The notes below the pieces were generated by a model, which worked only from the letters and a program-made list of their open reading frames with translations, had not been told where the DNA came from and made no database searches. From an uncultured Kordia sp. (lineage in GTDB: Bacteria; Bacteroidota; Bacteroidia; Flavobacteriales; Flavobacteriaceae), in NCBI RefSeq assembly GCF_947489565.1, contig NZ_CANLEA010000016.1, forward strand, positions 80,007-144,006: a DNA stretch of 64,000 bases. Direction: 5' to 3'. The position numbers and the translations under genes were made by a program. The stretch's first letter is position 1, and each line of letters opens with the position of its first letter. Shown one piece after another: positions 54,175 to 63,300 of the stretch.

Positions 54175-55254
54175 ATGCGCTTAACAAAGAAAAACATTAC
54201 TCATTATCTACTAGATAAAGGTTTTTTAGAACCCACTTCATTTATGTCTGGAGATTATATGCTTACACAAACACAAAGCAGAAATTCTATCTTCAAAATT
54301 CAACAACAACAAGACAAAGGATTATTTGTTAAGCAATTAATTGCACAAGATGCGACTAATAGCTATTTAATGCAGAAAGATGCTACAAGTCACTATCTAA
54401 TTCATCAATCAGATTTATATAAAGAAACTGCAACACATATTCCAGATTATTATGGATACGATCCGTATCATAACATCTTAGTAACGGAATATTTTGCCAA
54501 TACTAAAAACATACACGAAACTGTATACAGAGATAAAAAGTTATCCGAATCACACGCAGTGCAAATGGCGCATATTTTGGCTTCGTATCATTTTGATATT
54601 ACGGATGACATTAAAAATAACAGCTCGTTACAATTTTTTAGCAAACAAATTCCTTGGATTTTAAATACTGGTCAATTATTAAATAACAGTTCAAAAGGTA
54701 TCACCAATACTGTAATTGCTGAAATTCATAAACACCAAGATTTGGTAAAAAGAATGGAAAATGTAGCTGCCCAATGGGAAACTACAAGTTTGATTCATGG
54801 TGATATTAAGTGGATGAATTTTATTGTAATGCCTAATAACGAAGACGTAAAGTTGATCGACTGGGAAATTGCCGATTTAGGCGACCCATTGTGGGATGTA
54901 GCAGGAATTTTTCAATCATACTTTAGTGCTTGGGTTTTGAGTTTTAACAATCAAAACATTCAACAACATCAACAAATACAAGGTACAGAGTTTTTATCAA
55001 TAGAAACCATTACTCCCATTGTAAAGTTACTTTGGGAAACATACGCATCTATACAAAAATTTACAGAGACTGAGTCCCGAGAAAAGTTATTCAAAACACT
55101 TTCATACATGGCTGCACGTATGATACAGACTGCTTTTGAGAATAACATGGCACAAAAACACATGTATCCTAATTCAGTTCGCATATTACAATTTTGCAAT
55201 CATATTTTAGGAGATATTGAAGGAATTGCAAAACAATGGAATTTAATAGACTAA
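54175..55254 (+). CDS. APH-like kinase of a split lanthionine synthetase
   Basis: 359 residues with an aminoglycoside-phosphotransferase fold: catalytic HGDIKWMNF near 209-217 and metal-binding IDWEIADLGDPLWD near 228-241. In class V lanthipeptide systems an APH-type kinase (LxmK) phosphorylates Ser/Thr of the precursor. The next two genes are the matching lyase and a cyclase, so the same role is inferred here rather than antibiotic resistance. Confidence 0.8.
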   Translation: MRLTKKNITHYLLDKGFLEPTSFMSGDYMLTQTQSRNSIFKIQQQQDKGLFVKQLIAQDATNSYLMQKDATSHYLIHQSDLYKETATHIPDYYGYDPYHNILVTEYFANTKNIHETVYRDKKLSESHAVQMAHILASYHFDITDDIKNNSSLQFFSKQIPWILNTGQLLNNSSKGITNTVIAEIHKHQDLVKRMENVAAQWETTSLIHGDIKWMNFIVMPNNEDVKLIDWEIADLGDPLWDVAGIFQSYFSAWVLSFNNQNIQQHQQIQGTEFLSIETITPIVKLLWETYASIQKFTETESREKLFKTLSYMAARMIQTAFENNMAQKHMYPNSVRILQFCNHILGDIEGIAKQWNLID

Positions 55255-55255
55255 G

Positions 55256-56314
55256 ATGATGACAGACAATACACATACAAAACAAGTACAACAAATTATA
55301 GATGCTATTGAAATTACTTCATTAAGCACCTACAAAGTACACGGAGAAGAAGAATACGTTCAAAATCAAAGACCATATCAAACATTTGCAGAAGATTTTA
55401 AATCATTTGGAAGCAACTCTACTGTAGATGCCCAACAACAACGCACCAATTTAATCAATGCGCTGACAAATACGATTTACTCTAAATTTTACTGTAGCAT
55501 TAAAAATGGCGAACATACTTCCAAAATTCCGCCAAAAGCAGAACGCGATGTATTTATGAATCAGCTTTCACAGGCAAATACTTCTGTAAGTGGGTTTGAC
55601 TATCATTGGAAGATTTATAATATTGACGCTGCAACCGGAAACATATACATTCAAAAAAATGGCGAACTCCGTTGGTTACAACCAAACAGTTATCATTTTG
55701 TAAATCCGCAACAAACACAAGCTGCTGTCAATACCAAAGTAAATCTAACGCGTCAAAAAGAAAACAGAAATCTTCAACCTGTATTTTATCATGTATTTGG
55801 CAATGAGATGTTTCCGCAAGAAGTAGAAATTGGACGAATTTATTGGAATGTTACTCCAGAAGGCGCATCCAAACTCATCAATTTACTAACCACAACTTTA
55901 AACGATTACAAAATTCCGTTTCAATTCAAATGTTTAAATCATCCTGAACTCTACGTTCGATCAGATTCTGCCGTTTTATACATCAGCAAAAAACATGTAC
56001 AACTCGTCGCAATCATTTTAAATAGCATAATTCCAAATTTAGAACCGTATCTTGTAGACGAAATTCCGATGTTTACCAAGCAACTTTTCAAAGGTGTTAG
56101 TTACGCGGAAGATCCTGGGAAAGGGCAAAGTTTTGGAATGAGCAGATCATCCACCATTGCAGAAGCTTTGGTTGAAGGATTTCAGCAAGAAAAAGACACA
56201 AAACAAACGTTCGACATTGTCGTGAATTCTTTAGCTAGAAAAGGAATGTCATTAGATCGTTTGCACTTAAACAAACATACAGCACTAACGCCAACGTTCC
56301 CAACTTATGAATAA
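55256..56314 (+). CDS. HopA1-family lyase of a split lanthionine synthetase
   Basis: 352 residues. The HopA1 effector-family core is seen in IGRIYWNVTPEGASKLINLL and PFQFKCLNHPELYVRSDSAVLYI. HopA1-like proteins (LxmY) eliminate phosphate from phospho-Ser/Thr to give dehydroamino acids in class V lanthipeptides. It starts 1 bp after the kinase stop and overlaps the cyclase by 8 bp, so the three should act together. Confidence 0.8.
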   Translation: MMTDNTHTKQVQQIIDAIEITSLSTYKVHGEEEYVQNQRPYQTFAEDFKSFGSNSTVDAQQQRTNLINALTNTIYSKFYCSIKNGEHTSKIPPKAERDVFMNQLSQANTSVSGFDYHWKIYNIDAATGNIYIQKNGELRWLQPNSYHFVNPQQTQAAVNTKVNLTRQKENRNLQPVFYHVFGNEMFPQEVEIGRIYWNVTPEGASKLINLLTTTLNDYKIPFQFKCLNHPELYVRSDSAVLYISKKHVQLVAIILNSIIPNLEPYLVDEIPMFTKQLFKGVSYAEDPGKGQSFGMSRSSTIAEALVEGFQQEKDTKQTFDIVVNSLARKGMSLDRLHLNKHTALTPTFPTYE

Positions 56315-57572
56315 TATAGAAACCACACTCAAAAAAGATGTACAAATGTATGTTAAAACCGCACATAATATTGGAAAATATTTAGCCAAAGAAGCATTAT
56401 GGTATAAAGATATGTGTAACTGGACTAGTCATGAAGTAGCTGGTGTAGGCGGTAAATTCGAAACGGTTGTAAAAGCATGCGGTATTGAATTGTATAGCGG
56501 ATTGACAGGAATTGCTTTATTCTTGACAGAGCTATATGACAAAACACAAGATCCAATCATTTTACATACGCTAAATGGTACTTTAAAAACAATATATTCA
56601 AATTTAGAAGGAGATAAAGTAAACAACTTTGGGTATTATTCTGGAAAAATAGGTATTGGGTATACCTTGTGGAAAATTGGAAAAAAATCAGCAAACGATC
56701 AGCTTGTTACAAGAGCACTTAGCTATGTAAAATCTGTCAAAGACCAAGATATTGCCGATTATGAAGTTGATATCATTTCTGGAGCCGCTGGATCCATCTC
56801 AGTATTACTAAAATTATACTATGCGGAACAAGATGAAGATTTCTTAGACATTGCTAAAAAATGTGGAGAATTCTTATTGAAAAAAGCCATGAAGCAAGGA
56901 GAAATCTATTCTTGGATGACGGTCGATAAATCAAATGCTCTAACAGGATATTCACATGGTGCTTCGGGCATTGCTTCGGCGCTCATGGAACTATATGCTA
57001 CAACTAAAGAAGAACAATATTGGCATGCCGCTATGGGCGGATACAACTATGAAAAGCAATGGTACAATCAACAAACACAAAATTGGCCAGACTTGCGTGA
57101 GTATGATGGGAAAAAACCGTTAACCTATGGAGTTATGTGGTGTCATGGCGCGCCAGGAATTGCCATTGCACATTTAAAAGCCTACGAAATGACCCAGCAT
57201 GAATACTTCTTACAAGAAGCGAAGATTGCTATTGAAACCACCAAAAGAACCGTAATTCAAGAAACCAATATCAATTCAAACGCCAACTTTTCTTTATGTC
57301 ATGGTTTGGCGGGAAATGCCGATATCTTACTATATGCAAGTCAAATATTAAACAATCCTGAATACGCACAAATTGCTAAAAATGCAGGTGACTTCGGAAT
57401 TGCACAATACGATGCAACAGGAGTTGTTTTTCCAAGTGGTGTAAATGATCCTAGCGGACAAACCATCGGACAAGATGAAAACGCAGGATTAATGCTCGGA
57501 ATGTCTGGTACAGGAATGTTTTACTTGCGCTTAGCAGATATGATGAATATTCCTTCTGCTTTGGTTCCTTAA
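56307..57572 (+). CDS. LanC-like cyclase
   Basis: 421 residues, (alpha/alpha) barrel with repeated GxxG turns (GLTGIALFLTELY, SHGASGIASALMELY, GMSGTGMFYLRLAD). Zinc ligands are present: WCHG near 278-281 and LCHG near 330-333. LanC proteins add Cys thiols to dehydroamino acids to form (methyl)lanthionine. Complete length, all ligands present, so it is predicted active. Part of the kinase-lyase-cyclase set. Confidence 0.9.
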   Translation: MNNIETTLKKDVQMYVKTAHNIGKYLAKEALWYKDMCNWTSHEVAGVGGKFETVVKACGIELYSGLTGIALFLTELYDKTQDPIILHTLNGTLKTIYSNLEGDKVNNFGYYSGKIGIGYTLWKIGKKSANDQLVTRALSYVKSVKDQDIADYEVDIISGAAGSISVLLKLYYAEQDEDFLDIAKKCGEFLLKKAMKQGEIYSWMTVDKSNALTGYSHGASGIASALMELYATTKEEQYWHAAMGGYNYEKQWYNQQTQNWPDLREYDGKKPLTYGVMWCHGAPGIAIAHLKAYEMTQHEYFLQEAKIAIETTKRTVIQETNINSNANFSLCHGLAGNADILLYASQILNNPEYAQIAKNAGDFGIAQYDATGVVFPSGVNDPSGQTIGQDENAGLMLGMSGTGMFYLRLADMMNIPSALVP

Positions 57573-57598
57573 AAAAGGTATTTAGTTATAGAAAAAAG

Positions 57599-57641
57599 AA
57601 AAGTCTCTGTTTCTTCAATAAACAAAACAGAGACTTTTTAT
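57599..57641 (+). terminator. Intrinsic terminator
   Basis: AAGTCTCTGTTT and AAACAGAGACTT around 12 nt, followed by TTTATTT. Confidence 0.9.
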
Positions 57642-57741
57642 TTAACTAAAAATCAAATAGTTAACCCTGAGTTAAAGTTCTTGTTTTTATTGATTTATTT
57701 TTCTTACTTAATGTAATTATTAATCAAAAAAACAGAACATT

Positions 57742-57966
57742 ATGAAATCAAAAAAATTAAATGCAAAGTTAAAGCTGAACAAGCTTTCTATTTCACATCT
57801 TCAAAAAGAACAAACAAAAGGAGGAACAGATTGGCCAGATACACACAGAGGATGTCCAAGTCTTGCATGTCCAACGCAGTGGCCTACATGTCAGGCTGGT
57901 TGTGATTTTCCAACTATTAACGATAGTTGTTTCTCATTATGTAGAACCATTTGTAACGATTATTAG
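57742..57966 (+). CDS. Cys-rich RiPP precursor
   Basis: 74 residues. Leader MKSKKLNAKLKLNKLSISHL...KGG has the Bacteroidota lanthipeptide-type L-LNK-x-SIS-x-L...GG pattern. The core (TDWPDTHRGCPSLACPTQWP...) has eight Cys with Ser/Thr between them. It follows the kinase-lyase-cyclase operon by 170 bp with its own terminator, so it is the conventional candidate substrate of these enzymes, though class I-type leaders normally go with LanB/LanC. Confidence 0.8.
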   Translation: MKSKKLNAKLKLNKLSISHLQKEQTKGGTDWPDTHRGCPSLACPTQWPTCQAGCDFPTINDSCFSLCRTICNDY

Positions 57967-57985
57967 TAAAAAATCACCTAAAAGT

Positions 57986-58016
57986 CAAAATCCCAAGTCC
58001 ATTCTTGGGATTTTTT
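57986..58016 (+). terminator. Intrinsic terminator
   Basis: AAAATCCCAAG and CTTGGGATTTT around 6 nt, then T residues. A near-identical copy is at 58241. Confidence 0.9.
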
Positions 58017-58221
58017 AAATTTCCTATCTATCTAATGGCATAATACTCAAAATTATTCCTACACTCAAAACTTCATAACAAGGGTTTTTTTCCCTTTTAT
58101 TTTTAAGGTATTCCCTAAGGTATACCTATTCAGAAGCATGTACTTTTACTTCTTAAAGTTCGAAGATAAACTCATGCATATTTTGAATAGAGGTTGTAGT
58201 CATTCATAGATAATTAGGAGC

Positions 58222-58270
58222 ATGAAATCAACGAACTTTCGAAAATCCCAAGTGTATTCTTGGGATTTTT
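58222..58270 (+). pseudogene. Possible relic of a second RiPP precursor plus terminator copy
   Basis: An ATGAAATCA start like that of the precursor at 57742 is followed after only ~20 bp by a near-exact copy of its terminator (AAAATCCCAAG / CTTGGGATTTTT) and the same TTAAATTTC after it. This fits a tandem duplicate that lost its middle. Confidence 0.4.
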
Positions 58271-58375
58271 AAATTTCTACCTGATACATGTAAAGTTTTG
58301 AAAAAAATCACGTCTCACTATAGACTGTTTGATTTTGCGTATTTTAGCAAATCTCAAATACAAAAACGAAAACAC

Positions 58376-58711
58376 ATGGACAAATCATATTACAATCCAA
58401 GAGATTTAAGAAAGTTTGGATCAATCACAGAATGGAGCGAGGAACTTGGAAACAAATTCTTTGAATACTACGGAAAAGTCTTTGAAGAAGGCGCATTAAC
58501 TCCACGTGAAAAATCATTAATTGCCCTAGCAGTTGCGCATACAGAACAATGTCCATATTGCATTGATGCATACACAAAAGATGGTTTGCAACGTGGAATC
58601 ACCAAAGAAGAAATGATGGAAGCCGTTCATGTAGGTGCAGCTATCAAAAGTGGCGCAACCTTAGTACACGGCGTACAAATGATGAATAAAGTAAATAAAT
58701 TAGATATGTGA
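58376..58711 (+). CDS. AhpD-like protein of an arsenosugar-type cluster
   Basis: 111 residues; the ATG at 58376 is chosen because upstream sequence covers the promoter. Carboxymuconolactone decarboxylase/AhpD fold with the redox motif CPYC in EQCPYCIDAYT near 54-64. This subfamily is annotated as 'arsenosugar biosynthesis-associated peroxidase-like' and regularly precedes arsS, as here. Confidence 0.85.
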   Translation: MDKSYYNPRDLRKFGSITEWSEELGNKFFEYYGKVFEEGALTPREKSLIALAVAHTEQCPYCIDAYTKDGLQRGITKEEMMEAVHVGAAIKSGATLVHGVQMMNKVNKLDM

Positions 58712-58829
58712 TTTAGATGATTTTCAATCATCTAAATCATCCTGAGCGCAGTCGAAGGATCTAAGAAACTCAAAAGTATACATATTGAGTTTTCAGAATT
58801 ACATAGGACTAAAAAACAAAAATTGATCA
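58712..58829 (+). repeat. Fragment of a common flavobacterial interspersed repeat
   Basis: CATCCTGAGCGCAGTCGAAG at 58739 is the familiar scattered element of this order. No gene. Confidence 0.5.
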
Positions 58830-59885
58830 ATGGCGACAAAGTCCCTACAGAAAAGAGAAAGCGAATTAGCAAATACGCAACGACAACTAGAAATTCTTTC
58901 TAACGGAATATTTCAAAGTGGTGAATTGCCAACGTTTGCTAACAAAATAAAAGAAACGAATCAGTTTCCCCTAAAACCTAAAAAAATTGAAATCCTGCAA
59001 ATCAATGTAGGATATATGTGCAATCAAGTATGTTCGCATTGTCATGTAGATGCAGGTCCAGACCGAAAAGAAATCATGACGCGTGAAACCATGCAACAAT
59101 GTTTAGATGTCATTGAAAAAACGGGCGCACATACACTCGATTTAACAGGTGGAGCACCTGAAATGAATCCAAATTTCCGTTGGTTTGTGGAAGAAGCGTC
59201 TAAAATTGGAGTAAAAGACTTTATTGTACGTTCTAATCTTACAATTATTCGTGCGAATAAAAAATACTACGATTTACCTGAATTCTTCAAAAAACACAAT
59301 GTACATGTGGTGTCATCTATGCCACACTGGACACGTGGAAAAACAGACAAACAACGTGGTGATGGAGTTTTCGACAAATCAATCAAAGCATTACAAGAAT
59401 TGAATGCAGTTGGGTACGGAATGCCAGGCAGCGATTTACGTTTGGACTTAGTTTACAATCCTTCAGGAGCATTCTTACCGGGCGATCAAATGGCGATGGA
59501 AAAAGATTTCAAAAAAGCTTTATTAGACGATTTCAACATTCAGTTTCACAACTTATTTGCCATTACAAACTTGCCAATAAGTCGTTTCTTGGATTACCTA
59601 ATTGCTTCCGATAACTACGAAGACTACATGTATTCTTTAGTAGAAGCTTTCAATCCTGGTGCAGTTGCCAATGTCATGTGTACCAATACAATTTCAGTAA
59701 GTTGGGATGGTTGGTTATACGATTGTGATTTCAACCAAATGCTCGATTTAAAAGTTGCCAGCAAATCTAAACACATCTCTGAATACAACGAAGAATCACT
59801 AAGCAACAGAAATATCATCATCTCACAACACTGCTACGGTTGTACAGCTGGTGCAGGAAGTAGTTGTCAAGGAACAGTTGCCTAA
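58830..59885 (+). CDS. arsS: Radical SAM protein ArsS
   Basis: 351 residues. The [4Fe-4S] motif CNQVCSHC near 68-75 begins the radical SAM core (INVGYMCNQVCSHCHVDAGP), and a Cys-rich C-terminus (CYGCTAGAGSSCQG) binds a further cluster, as in the DUF3641/ArsS family. ArsS is credited with transferring a 5'-deoxyadenosyl group to dimethylarsenite in arsenosugar synthesis. Neighbours (AhpD-like, rhodanese, TIGR04282-like, PNP) support this. Confidence 0.9.
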   Translation: MATKSLQKRESELANTQRQLEILSNGIFQSGELPTFANKIKETNQFPLKPKKIEILQINVGYMCNQVCSHCHVDAGPDRKEIMTRETMQQCLDVIEKTGAHTLDLTGGAPEMNPNFRWFVEEASKIGVKDFIVRSNLTIIRANKKYYDLPEFFKKHNVHVVSSMPHWTRGKTDKQRGDGVFDKSIKALQELNAVGYGMPGSDLRLDLVYNPSGAFLPGDQMAMEKDFKKALLDDFNIQFHNLFAITNLPISRFLDYLIASDNYEDYMYSLVEAFNPGAVANVMCTNTISVSWDGWLYDCDFNQMLDLKVASKSKHISEYNEESLSNRNIIISQHCYGCTAGAGSSCQGTVA

Positions 59886-59953
59886 ATATTACTATAATAA
59901 ACAAAATTTAGTATGATAGCCTGTTTTTCAGCAATGTGTAAATGATTGCAAAC

Positions 59954-60097
59954 GACGATCTTCAGAAATAATGAGTGAAAAGCGGAATTGCGATGCGTAG
60001 CATCAAGCATGAAGCGCATGAACGAATGATGCGCAGCAATTTCCTATAGATCGTCTTGACTTTTTTGGTTCGTTTTTGTGTCAAGACAAAAATGAAC
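59954..60097. repeat. Structured interspersed element, copy 2
   Basis: Closing stem GACGATCT / AGATCGTC, inner hairpin GATGC-gta-GCATC, and terminal hairpin GTTC..TTTTTGTGTC / GACAAAAATGAAC. The fixed segments equal those of the copy at 30108 while stems co-vary. Confidence 0.8.
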
Positions 60098-60165
60098 AAA
60101 TAACAAAAAGCTTAAAAGAAACATAAAAGGTGATAATTTCAAGAAATACCAAATAAGAATTAAAG

Positions 60166-60687
60166 ATGAAATACACAATATACTTTATAACTCTTTTTAC
60201 TTTCGCTTTCGCGAATGGACAAACGGCACTCGACAGTCTATTGCAAAAAGAAAACAAAGAATCAGTTCCGTACATTACGGTGTCCGAATTGGCTCAAAAG
60301 AAAAATATTGTATTATTAGATAGCCGCGAAAAAATAGAATATGAAACAAGTCATATTGAAAATGCAATCTGTGTTGGTTATGATAAATTCAAACTTAAAA
60401 AAGTAAAAAAACTACTTCCAAAAGATAAAGACACACCTATTGTAGTCTACTGTTCTTTGGGAATTCGCTCCGAAGATGTGGGCGAAAAACTCAAAAAAGC
60501 AGGATATACCAATGTTTACAATCTATATGGCGGAATTTTTGAATGGAAAAATCAAGATCAATCCGTGGTAGATACCAAAGGAAAAACTACCGAAAACATT
60601 CACACCTTCAATGAAGACTGGAGTATTTGGCTAAAAAAAGGTGTCAAAATCTTCGAAAAGGAAAAATCTAAAAAAGACAAGCAATAA
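60166..60687 (+). CDS. Exported rhodanese-like protein
   Basis: 173 residues with a signal peptide (MKYTIYFITLFTFAFANGQ). Rhodanese domain about 40-135 with active-site loop YCSLGIRS (Cys near 102) and YNLYGGIFEW. Rhodaneses of this kind recur in arsenosugar clusters. It is 2 bp upstream of the next gene. Confidence 0.85.
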   Translation: MKYTIYFITLFTFAFANGQTALDSLLQKENKESVPYITVSELAQKKNIVLLDSREKIEYETSHIENAICVGYDKFKLKKVKKLLPKDKDTPIVVYCSLGIRSEDVGEKLKKAGYTNVYNLYGGIFEWKNQDQSVVDTKGKTTENIHTFNEDWSIWLKKGVKIFEKEKSKKDKQ

Positions 60688-60689
60688 AC

Positions 60690-61298
60690 ATGCGCACTAG
60701 TACAACGCTTCTCATGACGTTTACACGAAATCCTGAATTGGGTAAAGTGAAAACTCGTTTAGCAAAAGGCATTGGCGAAAAAGCCGCTTTAGAAGTCTAC
60801 ATCAAACTCTTAGAACACACAAAAAGTGTCCTTCAAAAAATAAATACAGATAAATGTGTATGGTATTCCGTTTCTGTTCGACAGAACGATATATGGCCCG
60901 ATGATTCATATCAGAAGAAGGCTCAAATCGGTAATGATCTAGGAGAACGAATGCTACATGCGTTTAAAGATGCGTTTCAACAGCATTATGAAAAAGTTAT
61001 TATCATTGGAAGCGATTTATACGATCTGCAACCCAAACATATTGAAGAAGCAATTGAAGCTTTAAACAGTAATGACATTGTCTTAGGACCTGCCCAAGAT
61101 GGCGGTTATTACTTGTTAGGAATGAAAACCCTACACGAAAAAGCATTTGCTCCAAAAAAATGGGGAACAGAAACGGTTTTGGCAGATACAATGAGCGACT
61201 TGGACAACCAAAGTATTCACTTACTAGAAACACTAAACGATATTGACCACGCGGAAGATTTAGAACCATACGAGGCTTTTAAAAACTATTTACAATAA
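60690..61298 (+). CDS. TIGR04282-type glycosyltransferase
   Basis: 202 residues. GT-A-like fold: FTRNPELGKVKTRLAKGIG near 9-27 for nucleotide binding, IIGSDLYDL near 106-114 with the metal Asp, and LGPAQDGGYYLLG near 131-143. This family is annotated as arsenosugar biosynthesis glycosyltransferase and may attach the sugar-phosphate part. Co-transcribed with the rhodanese. Confidence 0.88.
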   Translation: MRTSTTLLMTFTRNPELGKVKTRLAKGIGEKAALEVYIKLLEHTKSVLQKINTDKCVWYSVSVRQNDIWPDDSYQKKAQIGNDLGERMLHAFKDAFQQHYEKVIIIGSDLYDLQPKHIEEAIEALNSNDIVLGPAQDGGYYLLGMKTLHEKAFAPKKWGTETVLADTMSDLDNQSIHLLETLNDIDHAEDLEPYEAFKNYLQ

Positions 61299-61350
61299 CT
61301 ACGTAACGTACATTCACCCTAAGAATCTGCGTTTACAAAAAAGCTAAACT

Positions 61351-62079
61351 ATGAAAACAAAATTACTCGTAATTTTATGCGCAGCATTCGGCGCACTACA
61401 AATCAATGCACAATGTTCACGAGCTGGAAGTTTCGTTCAAAGCGACCCAGCGTACAGTATCAGCGGAACCGCAAGTCTTACCTTTACAACTGGTGGCGCA
61501 AAAGACGTTATTTTTGACTCGAACTTTATGACTGTTCAAGGTTTGGATTTAAGAGTCTACTTATCCAAATTAGATGATATTTTGGCGCCTGGTGCAGATC
61601 CAATCGAAGTCACTACAGGACCACTCTTAGGCGACAACGGAATGACATCTCCTGTATTATCACCAATCACAGGAATGAAAACATTCTCTATCAATCAAAC
61701 TATGTATCCTAATGTAAACTTAAGCTCTTATGATTATATTGTAATTCAATGTATTGGAATTAATGAGCGTTGGGGATATGTAAACATGGGAACAGTTAGC
61801 GGACCAGATTGTACATTGCTAAGCGTAAACGAAAAAAGTTTAAGCGAAGCTGTAAAAGTATTTCCAAATCCTGCAAATGACTACTTTGAAATTTCAAACG
61901 ATTCACAAAATGAAGTTTCCATTACCGTATATGATATTTTAGGAAACAAAGTCATTGCTTCTGAGCCATCACGTGTAAAAAAACAATCGTTTTCTTTAGC
62001 AAACTTAAATTCTGGTGTATATTTAGTTCAATTAAAAAGTAATGACCAAAGAGCGGTCAAAAAATTGATAAAGCGCTAA
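61351..62079 (+). CDS. DM13-domain protein with type IX secretion signal
   Basis: 242 residues with a signal peptide (ending INAQC). DM13-like domain (about 28-150; GSFVQSDPAYSISGTASL, FDSNFMTVQGLDLRVYLS). The last ~75 residues are a type IX secretion type-A sorting domain (VKVFPNPANDYFEI, YDILGNKV, LNSGVYLVQLK). Cell-surface or secreted. Link to the arsenosugar genes is by position only. Confidence 0.85.
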   Translation: MKTKLLVILCAAFGALQINAQCSRAGSFVQSDPAYSISGTASLTFTTGGAKDVIFDSNFMTVQGLDLRVYLSKLDDILAPGADPIEVTTGPLLGDNGMTSPVLSPITGMKTFSINQTMYPNVNLSSYDYIVIQCIGINERWGYVNMGTVSGPDCTLLSVNEKSLSEAVKVFPNPANDYFEISNDSQNEVSITVYDILGNKVIASEPSRVKKQSFSLANLNSGVYLVQLKSNDQRAVKKLIKR

Positions 62080-62095
62080 AAACGTATATACATTT

Positions 62096-62908
62096 ATGTT
62101 AAAACACATCACAGAAACAACCGAATATTTAATAAGCAAAGGATTCGACAATCCTGAAATCGGAATCGTATTAGGAACAGGTTTAGGAAAACTCATCGAC
62201 GATATTGATATCGTTGCAGAAGCACACTATAACAACATTCCATATTTTCCATTGGCAACCGTAGAATTCCACACGGGAAAACTTGTCTTTGGACATTTAG
62301 CCGGAAAAAAAGTAGTAGTCATGCAAGGACGTTTTCACTTATATGAAGGTTATGACTTTGTAGACATCACCTATCCTATTCGCATCATGCACAAACTAGG
62401 TATCCAAAAACTATTGGTTTCCAATGCCGCTGGCGCCATCAATCTCGATTATAAAAAAGGAGATATCATGATCATTGACGATCACATCAACTTACAAGGA
62501 GGTTCGCCATTGGCATTCAAAGGTGTCAGTCAATTTGGAGAACGTTTTGCCGACATGAGTGCACCATATGATGCTGACATGATTGCAACCGTGGAAAAAA
62601 TTGCAGCAGATCAAAATATAGACATCCAAAAAGGTGTGTATGCTAGTGTAGTTGGACCACAATTAGAAACACGTGCCGAATACCGAATGCTAAAAATCAT
62701 TGGTGCCGATGCCGTAGGAATGAGTACCGTTCCAGAAGTCATTGTTGCCAATCATCTCAACTTGCCATGTATGGCAGTTTCTGTGCTTACGGACGAATGT
62801 GATCCAGACAATCTTGCACCTGTAGACATTGCAGATATCATTGCAGTAGCAGGAAAAGCGGAACCAAAAATGATCACACTTTTCAGTGAATTAATCAAAA
62901 CCTTGTAA
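62096..62908 (+). CDS. Purine nucleoside phosphorylase
   Basis: 270 residues, trimeric PNP-I type: GTGLGKL near 27-33, EFHTGKLVFG, GRFHLYEGY near 80-88, SNAAGAIN, and MSTVPEVIVANH near 211-222. It splits purine nucleosides with phosphate. PNP is a regular member of arsenosugar loci, where it probably recycles the nucleoside by-product or removes adenine. Confidence 0.93.
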   Translation: MLKHITETTEYLISKGFDNPEIGIVLGTGLGKLIDDIDIVAEAHYNNIPYFPLATVEFHTGKLVFGHLAGKKVVVMQGRFHLYEGYDFVDITYPIRIMHKLGIQKLLVSNAAGAINLDYKKGDIMIIDDHINLQGGSPLAFKGVSQFGERFADMSAPYDADMIATVEKIAADQNIDIQKGVYASVVGPQLETRAEYRMLKIIGADAVGMSTVPEVIVANHLNLPCMAVSVLTDECDPDNLAPVDIADIIAVAGKAEPKMITLFSELIKTL

Positions 62909-63300
62909 AATAGTTCTGAGGTTTTAGTAATAAGTATTGAGAAGTAAAATGCGGTCTGAAGGACTCGAAAAACAAATTGATACTTCAGCAAGCTCAGTAT
63001 AAACAAATTGACGAAAAACAAAAAAACAGATAACTTATTTGGGCGTATCCAAAATGCTTCACTCTTAGGGTGAAGCATTTTCGTCGCGCTCTCGCTAGTC
63101 GCTTTTAAAAAGAGCTCCAACAATAGCTCCATCGCTTACGCGAAACTTCCAACGAAAGTGGGAAAACAAGGAAAACTATTATTTTGAATATCAAATCGTC
63201 ATTTTGAGTGATTTTCACAGAAAATTGTATCGAGAAATACTAGGAACTAAAAGTGTAGTCTGAGATACACTATAAACAAATTGACAAATCCACAAAAAAT
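62909..63300. other. Noncoding stretch with flavobacterial repeat remnants
   Basis: Contains GGGCGTATCC plus the hairpin AATGCTTCAC / GTGAAGCATT (63050-63085), 'cgctctcgctagtcgc' and 'ccatcgcttacgcg' pieces typical of a flavobacterial interspersed repeat, and a 'cgtcattttgagtg' element at 63199. No gene. Confidence 0.5.

Noticed and set aside
54175..55254. Aminoglycoside resistance kinase
   Set aside because: It is embedded with HopA1-like and LanC-like genes, which fits a lanthionine kinase better.
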